Assembly (NCBI GenBank): GCA_900538465.1
Contig: UPXV01000008.1
Coordinates: 7,549 to 71,548 of the forward strand
Direction of reading: 5' to 3'
Source: an uncultured Erysipelotrichaceae bacterium
GTDB lineage: Bacteria > Bacillota_I > Bacilli_A > Erysipelotrichales > Coprobacillaceae
DNA: 64,000 nucleotides
This document shows, piece by piece, positions 1 through 7,994 of this stretch. Every line of letters begins with the position of its first letter. Position 1 is the stretch's first letter. Position numbers and translations under genes: made by a program. Under the pieces are notes generated by a model. It saw nothing but the letters and a program-made list of their open reading frames with translations. It made no database searches and was not told the DNA's origin.

Positions 1-1
1 T

Positions 2-220
2 TTATTAGAAAGAGGTGTTACGATCGAGGATGTTCAAGTGATTGTTTATCATGGACAACACAGTATCTTTGACCAACGGACACTGATTCAAATTGCGGGA
101 CGTGTAGGAAGAAAACCCAATCATCCTACAGGCAAAGTCTATGTTTTAACAAGTGAAAGAACAAAATCTATTCTCCAATGTATAAAGACCATCAAGAAAC
201 TCAATCGGATGAGTGTTTAA
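2..220 (+). CDS. comFA: ComFA late-competence helicase, C-terminal fragment
   Basis: The frame is open from the left edge of the window, so this is the 3' end of a gene that begins upstream. The 72 visible residues contain an IQIAGRVGRK segment, which matches motif VI of SF2 DEAD-box helicases, and a GKVYVLTS strand. The next gene is a ComFC-type phosphoribosyltransferase, and comFA-comFC is a standard pair. ComFA is the cytoplasmic ATPase that helps pull single-stranded DNA through the ComEC channel during natural transformation. The identification rests on motif VI plus the neighbour. PriA-like or RecG-like helicases share this motif but would not usually precede comFC. Confidence 0.8.
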   Translation, partial: LLERGVTIEDVQVIVYHGQHSIFDQRTLIQIAGRVGRKPNHPTGKVYVLTSERTKSILQCIKTIKKLNRMSV

Positions 221-831
221 TCTGTTTTCAACCTATACTTCGTAGTCTGTCATTTGTTCACCTTGTTAAACATTATCCATTATGTCCAAAATGTCTTTCA
301 CAGTTTGAAAGACTCGATTGGCACATTGATTTTCATCATTACCCTTTACATATTCTTTATGCGTATAATTCTTTTTTTCAAAGCTTACTCTTTCAATACA
401 AAGGTCTATATGACTATCCTTTAAAAGATGCTTTCTTATGTTTGGATAAAGATCATTTTAAAAATCAATATCGCGATTATATTATAGTGACAGCCCCAAG
501 TTTTGAAGAAGATAATGTCATACGAGGATTTGCGCCAGTCCCCACAATTGCATCTACTTTTTCAAATCAGATTTTTACTGGTCTTTATAAAACAGAAAAG
601 TATAAACAAAGTAATTTATCGTATGAAGAAAGATCGTTAGCAAAAGAAAAAATTGGAATTAGAGATGGAGAAAAACTAAAGGGCAAGAAAGTATTGATTT
701 TTGATGATGTGATAACATCAGGCTCAACACTTTCAACATGTTTATCGCTTGTCTTAAAGCAAGAACCACAATGTGTAGAATTATTAGTACTTGCTTCAAG
801 AAGAAAAAAAGAAGAATTGAAGTTTGCTTAA
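178..831 (+). CDS. comFC: ComFC/amidophosphoribosyltransferase-like competence protein
   Basis: This 217-residue protein has two N-terminal CxxC pairs (C13/C16 and a CPKC near residue 37), which form the zinc-ribbon start typical of ComFC. Its C-terminal part carries the PRPP-binding loop FDDVITSGSTLS near residue 175, the hallmark of type I phosphoribosyltransferases. The start codon lies inside comFA (43-nt overlap) without a strong Shine-Dalgarno, which suggests translational coupling. ComFC partners ComFA in DNA uptake; its enzymatic substrate is not established. Only these two late-competence genes are visible here, so whether the organism is transformable cannot be judged. A hairpin terminator follows directly. 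Confidence 0.85.
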   Translation: MYKDHQETQSDECLICFQPILRSLSFVHLVKHYPLCPKCLSQFERLDWHIDFHHYPLHILYAYNSFFQSLLFQYKGLYDYPLKDAFLCLDKDHFKNQYRDYIIVTAPSFEEDNVIRGFAPVPTIASTFSNQIFTGLYKTEKYKQSNLSYEERSLAKEKIGIRDGEKLKGKKVLIFDDVITSGSTLSTCLSLVLKQEPQCVELLVLASRRKKEELKFA

Positions 832-857
832 AGAAGAGACAGTGTCTCTTCTTTTCC
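830..857 (+). terminator. Rho-independent terminator of comFA-comFC
   Basis: An 11-bp perfect stem, AAAGAAGAGAC with GTCTCTTCTTT, has a 3-nt loop and runs into TTTT. It begins at the comFC stop codon. Confidence 0.8.
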
Positions 858-908
858 ATTGTTTATATGAAAAAACAAGAGTAAAATGATGTTATCAATA
901 AAAAAGTA

Positions 909-939
909 TTGACCTTAGAGGAAGTGTAAGGTTTATAGT
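909..939 (+). promoter_or_regulatory. MerR-type promoter and operator (19-bp spacer)
   Basis: TTGACC at 909-914 and TATAGT at 934-939 are separated by 19 bp instead of the usual 17. The spacer holds an inverted repeat ACCTTA (912-917) - 9 nt - TAAGGT (927-932). This is the classic architecture of promoters that a MerR-family protein activates by untwisting the spacer. The next gene encodes a MerR protein, so autoregulation is likely. Confidence 0.8.
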
Positions 940-960
940 TAATATAAGGAGTTGATAATT

Positions 961-2058
961 ATGCAAATAAAAGACGTAGAAGAATTATTGCAAATGACAT
1001 CTTATACAATAAGATATTATGAGAAAATAGGGTTAATTCATCCTCAAAGAGATGAAAATGGGTATCGTCATTATACAAATGAAGATATTCGTGATTTAAA
1101 GAAAATTAGATTTTTAAGAGATTTAGAAATTCCTATTGAAGATATTGAAAATATTTTGAATCATTCTCAAAGTTTTCAAGAGGTTTTAGAAAAACATCTT
1201 CAAACATTAAGTTCAAAAATGAAATCATTAGAATATGCACAAAGTGTATGTGAAGAATTAAAAGAAAAAAATATTCCATTATTAGATGCGATGATTGATG
1301 AAAAAATTATCATCAACGAAAAAATTGATCAGAAACAAATGACAAAAGGATTGCAAAGAGTTGTTCAATATTTAAAACCTTCTCAAACTGTTGTCATTGG
1401 GGCAAGAGAGACGCCAATTGATTTTATTATAGGAGTATTTGTTATGATATTTACCAGTTTGATATGTGGATTGGGATTGACTTTTGGGATTGCTAATACC
1501 ATTAATTATATGAATCGTGTCAATAAAATGAATATCTTACCTTCCTATTCACCAAGTATTGGGGTGTTTATAATTATAACATTGGTAAGTTTTCTTGTTT
1601 TATTTATTATTCTTTATAGATTTGTTATTAAACAAGATTATATTGAATTGACTGATCAAAATGTTTCTATTTGTAGTCAACAATTTCAAAGACCGTGGTC
1701 TATATTTTTGGGAATGTTATTGAAACAAACACATCAGCGTAATCAAAACTATGGTTATGAAGAATTATCAAATGTAGATATTAAACTCAAATTTTCTACA
1801 ATGTCAGGTGGGAAGTCTGGGTTATGGAATATTTATGTTCCTATATTTATATTCCATTTTATTGATGGACAAGAGTATTGTATTGAATCTGGTGTATCAT
1901 TTGGAGAAAAAAGCCAACAAACGTATAATATTTTAAAACAAAAGCAAATATCAATGAATATTCAAAAAGAAGTGCAGGATTTCTTTGAACAAAGCGAGCA
2001 AAAAGGCTTTGATTATTTTGAAGCTATTTATCATCATAATGGAAAAAGAATTAGATAA
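961..2058 (+). CDS. Membrane-anchored MerR-family transcriptional regulator
   Basis: The start is the ATG at 961, nine bases after AAGGAG (946-951), rather than the TTG three codons upstream. Residues 1-70 are a MerR winged HTH (TIRYYEKIGLIHP, then a NGYRHY wing), followed by a charged dimerisation helix to about residue 115. Two hydrophobic segments at roughly residues 154-180 and 195-220 look like membrane helices, and about 140 residues follow, possibly a PH-like or sensor domain. MerR proteins are normally soluble, so a membrane anchor implies sensing at or in the envelope. Its own promoter has the 19-bp spacer expected for a MerR target. The ligand is unknown and no other target gene is visible nearby. 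Confidence 0.85.
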   Translation: MQIKDVEELLQMTSYTIRYYEKIGLIHPQRDENGYRHYTNEDIRDLKKIRFLRDLEIPIEDIENILNHSQSFQEVLEKHLQTLSSKMKSLEYAQSVCEELKEKNIPLLDAMIDEKIIINEKIDQKQMTKGLQRVVQYLKPSQTVVIGARETPIDFIIGVFVMIFTSLICGLGLTFGIANTINYMNRVNKMNILPSYSPSIGVFIIITLVSFLVLFIILYRFVIKQDYIELTDQNVSICSQQFQRPWSIFLGMLLKQTHQRNQNYGYEELSNVDIKLKFSTMSGGKSGLWNIYVPIFIFHFIDGQEYCIESGVSFGEKSQQTYNILKQKQISMNIQKEVQDFFEQSEQKGFDYFEAIYHHNGKRIR

Positions 2059-2227
2059 CGAAAATATTTTTTGACATATTTCCTAGGAAATAGACAAGAT
2101 ATGATTCAATAAGAGAAAAGCAGCAGAGAAAAAAATCATTTTTTTAAAAGTGTCGACAGACTTTGATGAATTATTTACAAATGAACTCATATAATGTGAG
2201 TGACCATGAAGTAAAGGAGTTGTTATT

Positions 2228-2425
2228 ATGCAAGGTAAAGTAAAATGGTTTAACGCAGAAAAAGGATTTGGATTCATTGATAGAGGAGAAGGCAAAGACG
2301 TTTTTGTTCACTATAGTCAAATTGTTCAAGATGGATATAAATCTTTAAATGAAGGTGAAGTTGTAGAATTTGAACTTTATCAAAGTGATAGAGGCTTACA
2401 AGCAAAACATGTTGTAAAAATCTAA
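2228..2425 (+). CDS. Cold shock protein (CspA/CspB family)
   Basis: At 65 residues this is a typical single cold-shock domain. RNP1 (KGFGFI, residues 12-17) and RNP2 (VFVHYS, about 26-31) are both intact, and the N-terminus [15 protein letters not shown] is characteristic. It binds single-stranded nucleic acid and acts as an RNA chaperone. It is monocistronic, with an AAAGGAG ribosome site and a hairpin terminator. The roughly 165 bases upstream may hold a long 5' leader, common in csp genes, but I could not define its promoter with certainty. No paralogue in the window allows a specific csp letter to be assigned. Confidence 0.95.
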   Translation: MQGKVKWFNAEKGFGFIDRGEGKDVFVHYSQIVQDGYKSLNEGEVVEFELYQSDRGLQAKHVVKI

Positions 2426-2432
2426 AGATATG

Positions 2433-2463
2433 GCACATATGAAAATATGTGCTATTTTCTTTG
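2433..2463 (+). terminator. Terminator of the cold-shock gene
   Basis: The stem GCACATA/TATGTGC (2433-2439 with 2446-2452) has a 6-nt loop and is followed by TATTTTCTTT. Confidence 0.7.
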
Positions 2464-2505
2464 TATGAAGTAGGGATGAAAGTGTTATTTTAGATGAGTT
2501 TAACT

Positions 2506-2533
2506 TTGTTTTGATGAAAATATATGGTATAAT
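2506..2533 (+). promoter_or_regulatory. Extended -10 promoter of secA operon
   Basis: TGG-TATAAT (2525-2533) is an extended -10 element, with TTGTTT at 2506-2511 as a possible -35 (16-bp spacer). It lies about 40 bases before the secA start. Confidence 0.6.
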
Positions 2534-2570
2534 GTATAATGTTTCAAAATGCATGAAAGGAGATTTGTTC

Positions 2571-5219
2571 ATGGCAAGTAAAAAACAAGAGATTAGAAAA
2601 CAAATTAAAAAGAAAGAAGCAAAGGAACTTGAGGAATTAGGACTGAATACAGAAGTTGAAGTTGTTGATTTAAGTGATGACTTAGGTGAGGACATTATTG
2701 TTGAAACATTTGAAGATGTTGTCAAGAAACCAATTGAACCGATTGAATTTAATACAGCACCTCAAAAACAGAAAAAAGGGTTGTTTGGATCAATCAAAGG
2801 AGTCTTTTCTCAAGATAATAAAATAATAAAGAAATTGGATAAACAAGCTCAAGAGGTTATGAGTTTAGAGTCAAAATATCAAGCAATGAGTGATGAGGAA
2901 TTGGCTCACCAAACAGAAATCTTTAAAGAAAAGATTGCAAATGGAGCAACGCTTGATGATTTATTAATTGAAGCTTTTGCAACGGTTAGAGAAGCAGCTT
3001 TTAGAAAATTAGGATTAAAAGCTTTTAAAGTTCAAATTATGGGGGCTATTTCATTACATAATGGTGATATTGCGGAAATGAAAACTGGTGAAGGAAAAAC
3101 ATTAACTTCTATTTTCCCTGTTTATTTGAATGCCTTAGAAGGAAAAGGTGTTCATGTTGTTACAGTTAATGATTATTTAGCTGAACGTGATAAAACAGAT
3201 AATGGAAAAGTTTTAGAATTCTTAGGAATCAGTGTTGGTTTAAATAAACGTGAGTTATCTAAAGAAGAAAAACGTGCTCAACATGCTTGTGATGTTACAT
3301 ATACAACAAATGCTGAGCTGGGATTTGATTATCTAAGAGATAACATGGTAACAAGAATGGAAGATAAAGTTTTAAGACCTTTGAATTATGCTTTGGTCGA
3401 TGAAGTTGACTCTATCTTAATCGATGAATCAAGAACACCATTGATTATTTCTGGTGGTAAGAAAAATACAGCAGCTTTATATGTACAAGCTGATAAGTTT
3501 GTGAAATCTTTAAAAAATGAAAGAGATTATGAAGTTGATATTGAAAGCAAAACTGTTGCATTAACTGCAGAAGGAATTGAAAGAGCTGAAAAGAATTTCA
3601 AGATTAGCAATTTATATGATCCTGAAAATACAGCTTTGGTTCACCATATCAATCAAGCTTTAAAAGCAAACTATACAATGACTCGTGATGTTGAATATAT
3701 GATAGCAACTGAAGATGGAAGTCATGATATTCGTAATGCAAGCATTATGATTATTGATCAGTTTACAGGACGTGTTATGCCAGGACGTGCTTATAGTGAT
3801 GGATTACATCAAGCTATTGAAGCAAAAGAAGGTGTACCAATCAAAGAAGAAACTGTGACTTTAGCAACTATCACTTATCAAAATTTCTTCCGTTTATTTA
3901 ATAAATTGGCTGGTATGACTGGGACTGCAAAAACTGAAGAAGAAGAATTTAGAACAATCTATAACATGCGTGTTATTGAAATTCCTACAAATAGACCTGT
4001 TATTCGTGATGATAAAGCAGATTTAGTCTTTGCAACACAAAAAGCAAAATATAAAGCGATTTGTGATGAGGTTGAAAAAAGACATAGTTATGGTCAACCA
4101 ATCTTGCTTGGGACTGTTTCTGTTGAAACTTCTGAATTATTGAGTAAAATGTTGAATAAACGTGGAATTAGACATAATGTTTTGAATGCGAAAAACCATG
4201 CAAAAGAAGCTTTGATTATTGAAAAAGCAGGGGTTATGGGTGCTGTAACGATCGCAACCAACATGGCAGGACGTGGAACTGACATTAAGTTAGGAGAAGG
4301 TGTTCCTGAAATTGGTGGATTAATGGTTATTGGTAGTGAAAGACATGAGTCTAGACGTATTGATAATCAGTTAAGAGGTCGTTCTGGTCGTCAAGGTGAC
4401 CCTGGATGCTCATTATTCTTTGTTTCTTTTGAAGATGAATTGATGCAAAGATTTGCGAGTGAAAGAATTCAACAATTCACATCAAATATCTTAGAAGATG
4501 AAGTTATTGAAAACAAGATGGTTACAAAAGCTATCGAAGGTGCTCAAAAACGTGTCGAAGGACAAAACTTTGATATTCGTAAACAATTATTACAATATGA
4601 TGATATTATGAGACAACAACGTGAAATCATGTATAAAGAGCGTGATGATATTATGTCACAAGAAGATTTAGGTGATATTGTTAAAGGAATGTTTGATCAA
4701 TCTGTTGAATTTACTGTTCGTAGCTTTACAAAACAAGATGGTAAGAATGATATTGTTGATGTGGATGGTGTTTTGAATTATATTTCTAAAAACTATATGT
4801 TATTGGCGACTTTAAAAGCTCATAACAAAGAAGAAATTGAAAACAATCCAGAAAAATTATCAAAGAGTTTATCTGAAGTTGTTTACATGCAATATCAAAA
4901 CAGATTTAATAAAGATTTACCACCTGAAATCAAATTAGATTATGAAAGAAGAGTTTTATTAGGTGTTATTGATCATACATGGATCAATCATATTGATGCT
5001 ATGCAAAAACTAAGAAATGGTATTTATTTAAGAGCTTATGCTCAAAAAGATCCATTACAAGAATATACAGAAGAAGCTTTCTATATGTTTGAAGAAATGA
5101 CAAAATCAATTGCTCAAGATATCGCTAGAAATATTGTTCATATGGGAGTTGCTCCTGGTAGTGAACAAGAACAACAAATTCCTGCAGTTCAAATTGAATT
5201 AGAATTCAAGGCTGATTAA
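2571..5219 (+). CDS. secA: Preprotein translocase ATPase SecA with N-terminal extension, lacking the C-terminal zinc domain
   Basis: SecA is the cytosolic motor that drives unfolded proteins through SecYEG. The ATG at 2571 follows GAAAGGAGA and gives 882 residues; the upstream in-frame ATG at 2511 has no such site. Walker A (KTGEGKT, about residue 173), the DEVDSILIDESRTPL segment and the NMAGRGTDIKLG and QLRGRSGRQGDPG helicase motifs are intact. About 67 highly charged residues precede the point where ordinary SecA begins (around LFGSIKGVF), so the N-terminus is extended. The C-terminus stops at ELEFKAD and lacks the cysteine-rich SEC-C zinc motif that binds SecB or lipid. The stop codon overlaps the prfB start by one base (TAATG). 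Confidence 0.97.
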   Translation: MASKKQEIRKQIKKKEAKELEELGLNTEVEVVDLSDDLGEDIIVETFEDVVKKPIEPIEFNTAPQKQKKGLFGSIKGVFSQDNKIIKKLDKQAQEVMSLESKYQAMSDEELAHQTEIFKEKIANGATLDDLLIEAFATVREAAFRKLGLKAFKVQIMGAISLHNGDIAEMKTGEGKTLTSIFPVYLNALEGKGVHVVTVNDYLAERDKTDNGKVLEFLGISVGLNKRELSKEEKRAQHACDVTYTTNAELGFDYLRDNMVTRMEDKVLRPLNYALVDEVDSILIDESRTPLIISGGKKNTAALYVQADKFVKSLKNERDYEVDIESKTVALTAEGIERAEKNFKISNLYDPENTALVHHINQALKANYTMTRDVEYMIATEDGSHDIRNASIMIIDQFTGRVMPGRAYSDGLHQAIEAKEGVPIKEETVTLATITYQNFFRLFNKLAGMTGTAKTEEEEFRTIYNMRVIEIPTNRPVIRDDKADLVFATQKAKYKAICDEVEKRHSYGQPILLGTVSVETSELLSKMLNKRGIRHNVLNAKNHAKEALIIEKAGVMGAVTIATNMAGRGTDIKLGEGVPEIGGLMVIGSERHESRRIDNQLRGRSGRQGDPGCSLFFVSFEDELMQRFASERIQQFTSNILEDEVIENKMVTKAIEGAQKRVEGQNFDIRKQLLQYDDIMRQQREIMYKERDDIMSQEDLGDIVKGMFDQSVEFTVRSFTKQDGKNDIVDVDGVLNYISKNYMLLATLKAHNKEEIENNPEKLSKSLSEVVYMQYQNRFNKDLPPEIKLDYERRVLLGVIDHTWINHIDAMQKLRNGIYLRAYAQKDPLQEYTEEAFYMFEEMTKSIAQDIARNIVHMGVAPGSEQEQQIPAVQIELEFKAD

Positions 5220-6334
5220 TGGAACTATATGAAATTAAGAATGGGCTTGAAAAAGCCCGTTCTTTACTAGATGAGTTATTTATTTCTATTGATATCGAAG
5301 GTTTAAAAAGAGAAATTGAAGGATTAACAGTTCAAACAATGGATGAACATTTTTGGGATGATCAAGATCATGCCAAAAAGATTTATGATCAATTAAATGA
5401 AATGAAAAAATCAACAGATGCTTATGATCATTTAATATCATTGTTAAATGAATTAAATGAAACATATGAGTATGTGAAAGAAACAGATGATGCTGATTTC
5501 AAAGAAGTCCTTGATCAAGATTTTGAACAATTTGAAAAAACTTTAAATGATTTTGAAAAAACATTATTATTCTCTGGAGATTATGATCATCATAATGCTA
5601 TTTTAGAAATTCATCCAGGGGCTGGTGGAACAGAATCACAAGACTGGGCATCAATGTTGATGCGTATGTATCAAAGATATGGTGATAAAAAGGGTTGGAA
5701 AGTGGAAGTTTTAGATTATCTTGATGGTGAAGAAGCTGGTTTAAAATCAGTAACAATACGTTTTGTGGGATATAATGCGTATGGACATTTAAAAGCTGAA
5801 AAGGGTGTTCATCGTTTGGTTCGTATTTCTCCATTTGATTCTTCAAAAAGACGTCATACATCTTTTGCATCTGTTGATGTGATGCCGGAATTTGATAATG
5901 ATATTGAGATTGATTTGGATATGAATGATGTTCGTATTGATACTTATCGTGCTTCTGGAGCTGGAGGACAACATATCAATAAAACAGATTCGGCTATTCG
6001 TATGACACATATTCCAACGAATATTGTTGTGACTTGTCAATCGCAAAGGTCACAAATTCAAAATAGAGAACAAGCTTTGATTATGTTGAAGACAAAGTTA
6101 TATCAATTGATGGTAGAAGAACAAGCTTCAAAATTAAGTGAAATTAAAGGTGAACAAAAAGCGATTGAATGGGGAAGTCAAATCCGTTCCTATGTTTTAC
6201 ATCCTTATTCAATGGTGAAAGATAATCGTAGTGGGTATGAAACAAATAATCCAAAAGCCATATTAGATGGTGAATTGGATGATTGTATTTATGCTTATTT
6301 AAAATCTATGGTGAAGGAGGAAGATAATGCATAG
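5219..6334 (+). CDS. prfB: Peptide chain release factor 2 without programmed frameshift
   Basis: RF2 reads UGA and UAA stop codons and triggers peptide release. The SPF tripeptide (about residues 204-206) that recognises UGA and the catalytic GGQ (about 248, in GAGGQHINKT) are both present, which separates it from RF1. The 371 residues are encoded in one uninterrupted frame. The region that in most bacteria contains an in-frame UGA and a +1 slippage site (near codon 25) reads LFISIDIEGL here, with no stop. The autoregulatory frameshift is therefore absent. The gene is coupled to secA by a one-base overlap and overlaps the next gene by 8 nt; secA-prfB is a common Bacillota order. Confidence 0.96.
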   Translation: MELYEIKNGLEKARSLLDELFISIDIEGLKREIEGLTVQTMDEHFWDDQDHAKKIYDQLNEMKKSTDAYDHLISLLNELNETYEYVKETDDADFKEVLDQDFEQFEKTLNDFEKTLLFSGDYDHHNAILEIHPGAGGTESQDWASMLMRMYQRYGDKKGWKVEVLDYLDGEEAGLKSVTIRFVGYNAYGHLKAEKGVHRLVRISPFDSSKRRHTSFASVDVMPEFDNDIEIDLDMNDVRIDTYRASGAGGQHINKTDSAIRMTHIPTNIVVTCQSQRSQIQNREQALIMLKTKLYQLMVEEQASKLSEIKGEQKAIEWGSQIRSYVLHPYSMVKDNRSGYETNNPKAILDGELDDCIYAYLKSMVKEEDNA

Positions 6335-7211
6335 TATTGCAAGAGTGGTAAGAGATAGTTTATTAGTTGTTTTAGGTAATGCTATTTTGGCATTTGGTGT
6401 TGCTGTATTTGCTGTTCCTTCTGATTTGATTGTCGGAGGAGCTACTGGTCTATCGTTGATTCTTGGACAATTTATTCCCATGAACTATGCAACAATTGTT
6501 TTTGGCATTAATATGGTGATGTTAGTTATTGGCTTTTTTGTGTTAGGAAAAAAGTTTGCAGCAGGAACAGTTTTAAGTTCATTCCTCTTTCCAACATTTT
6601 TAGGAATATTTGAAGCTATTCCTCAATTACAGCATATGACGAGTGATATTTTATTGTCAGCTATTTATGCTGGAATCTTTACTGGAGTTGGACTTGGAAT
6701 CGTCTTTCGATTAGGTTATAGTACAGGTGGTATGGATGTTCCACCAATTATTCTGAATAAAAAGATGGGTGTTTCTGTGGCTTTAGCAATTAATGTTTTG
6801 GATATTATGATTTTAGTTGGACAAGTCTTTTTCTCAAGTTTTGAAGGTATTCTTTATGGTATTATTACAGTCTTTGTTTCAACATTTGTATTGGATCAAG
6901 TGATTGTTATGGGGGAAAAGAACTTACAAGTCTTTGTCATTTCTGCTCATCATGAAGAGATTGCTGAAGCTATTTTTCAAGAAATTGATCGTGGATGTAC
7001 TTTTGTGAATGTGACAACAGGGTATTTTCATGATCAACAAAAAGCAGTTTTATGTGTAGCTAATAATCGTGAATATGCGAAAATTAATGATTTGGTTATG
7101 AATATAGATCCAACAGCATTTATTATTGGAAGTGAAATCCATAGTGTTAAAGGAAGAGGGTTTACTTTACCTAATGTTGATTTGGAAAAACATTTTAAAG
7201 ATCATCAATAA
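6327..7211 (+). CDS. YitT family membrane protein (DUF2179)
   Basis: This 294-residue protein has about five hydrophobic helices in the first 200 residues, beginning LLVVLGNAILAFGVAVF and including GGATGLSLILGQF. The last 80 residues are soluble (VFVISAHHEEIAEAI to the C-terminus) and match the DUF2179 domain usual in the YitT family. The biochemical role of YitT proteins is not established; small-molecule transport or sensing is often suggested. It starts within the last codons of prfB after GAAGGAGGAA, so it is the third gene of the secA operon. A bidirectional hairpin follows. Confidence 0.85.
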   Translation: MHSIARVVRDSLLVVLGNAILAFGVAVFAVPSDLIVGGATGLSLILGQFIPMNYATIVFGINMVMLVIGFFVLGKKFAAGTVLSSFLFPTFLGIFEAIPQLQHMTSDILLSAIYAGIFTGVGLGIVFRLGYSTGGMDVPPIILNKKMGVSVALAINVLDIMILVGQVFFSSFEGILYGIITVFVSTFVLDQVIVMGEKNLQVFVISAHHEEIAEAIFQEIDRGCTFVNVTTGYFHDQQKAVLCVANNREYAKINDLVMNIDPTAFIIGSEIHSVKGRGFTLPNVDLEKHFKDHQ

Positions 7212-7212
7212 G

Positions 7213-7254
7213 AAAAGAAGATTACAATTTTTAAGATTGAAATCTTCTTTTTTA
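7213..7254. terminator. Bidirectional terminator between yitT and the HAAS gene
   Basis: AAAAGAAGATT (7213-7223) pairs with AATCTTCTTTT (7241-7251). T-runs occur on both strands, so the hairpin serves both convergent genes. Confidence 0.75.
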
Positions 7255-7638
7255 ATATGGCATTTCTTCAATAACAACTTCTTCATATTCAATTTGATTT
7301 TCTAGGTAATTTTGATGAATTTGATAATGAGACCATAAAATATAACCACCAATACAAATAACAGTTGTGATAAAAACAATAGAGGCATATTTAATAAATC
7401 TTTTGAATTTCATGTGAGTAATAATATATTCACTTTCTATATGTTCAAAAAACGTAGACACAATTTCAAGAGGGGTACCAAAGTGTTCAACCAGATCATG
7501 GTATTGAACTTGTTGATGATTGATTTCATATTCTTCTAAATACGTTTTAATATATTGTAAATATCTTTTTTCTGTTTTTCCTAGGACGGGGAAGCTACGA
7601 CGAATAGCTTGATAATACTTTTTTGTTTGTTTATTCAT
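7252..7638 (-). CDS. Small membrane protein with HAAS-like N-terminal domain
   Basis: The protein has 128 residues: a soluble N-terminal half (residues 1-80, with KTEKRYLQYIKTYLEEY), one membrane helix at about 83-104 (YASIVFITTVICIGGYILW) and an acidic tail. The N-terminal half resembles the HAAS/DUF1700-type helical domain that is usually encoded beside PadR regulators, and it does sit there, overlapping the upstream PadR gene by 8 nt. In such pairs the HAAS protein is thought to be the partner or target of the regulator. The family call is by pattern and context only; the function is unknown. Confidence 0.6.
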   Translation of the reverse strand: MNKQTKKYYQAIRRSFPVLGKTEKRYLQYIKTYLEEYEINHQQVQYHDLVEHFGTPLEIVSTFFEHIESEYIITHMKFKRFIKYASIVFITTVICIGGYILWSHYQIHQNYLENQIEYEEVVIEEMPY

Positions 7639-7963
7639 AACTATCCACTCCTTCTTTTTGATAATTTAACAAATCATCAATAGAATGAACAATATTATGA
7701 TAATTTCTTTTCAAAGTATCCAAACGCACACGACCACTATTTTCAATATGATAATAAGTTGTATGAGCAAAACGAGTTTGTGAAATTAAATTGGCTTCTT
7801 CAAAATAAAAAAGTGAAGTCAAAACCGTTCCTGCCTTGATATGAATCATATCATGGCTATGTTTTTGAATAATTGTTTGAATTTGGTCACAAGTATAATC
7901 ATCCTGTGATAAAATAGAAAGAATGATCATTTCTAATTTATAAAAATAATCATTTTTAATCAT
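7631..7963 (-). CDS. PadR-family transcriptional regulator
   Basis: The ATG at 7963 is nine bases after AAGGGG; a TTG three codons upstream is less likely. The 110-residue protein has the PadR winged-helix pattern: an N-terminal helix (KLEMIILSILSQDDYTCDQI), the recognition region IKAGTVLTSLFYFEEANLI, and a wing with the characteristic TYYHIENSGRVRLDTL. PadR proteins are dimeric repressors that often respond to phenolics, drugs or envelope stress. It is the first gene of a two-gene minus-strand operon with the HAAS-like membrane protein. Target and ligand are unknown. Confidence 0.85.
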   Translation of the reverse strand: MIKNDYFYKLEMIILSILSQDDYTCDQIQTIIQKHSHDMIHIKAGTVLTSLFYFEEANLISQTRFAHTTYYHIENSGRVRLDTLKRNYHNIVHSIDDLLNYQKEGVDSYE

Positions 7964-7994
7964 ATGTATCAACCCCTTATTACAATTATAACAG

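Noticed and set aside
2079..2090. Perfect 12-bp palindrome TTTCCTAGGAAA upstream of the cold-shock gene.
   Set aside because: Short, single copy and not aligned with a clear promoter; a 12-bp palindrome can occur by chance in AT-rich DNA.
5598..6046. Minus-strand open frames inside prfB (and similar ones inside secA, nrdD and the ABC genes).
   Set aside because: They lie wholly within well-identified genes, lack ribosome sites and have no recognisable protein content.
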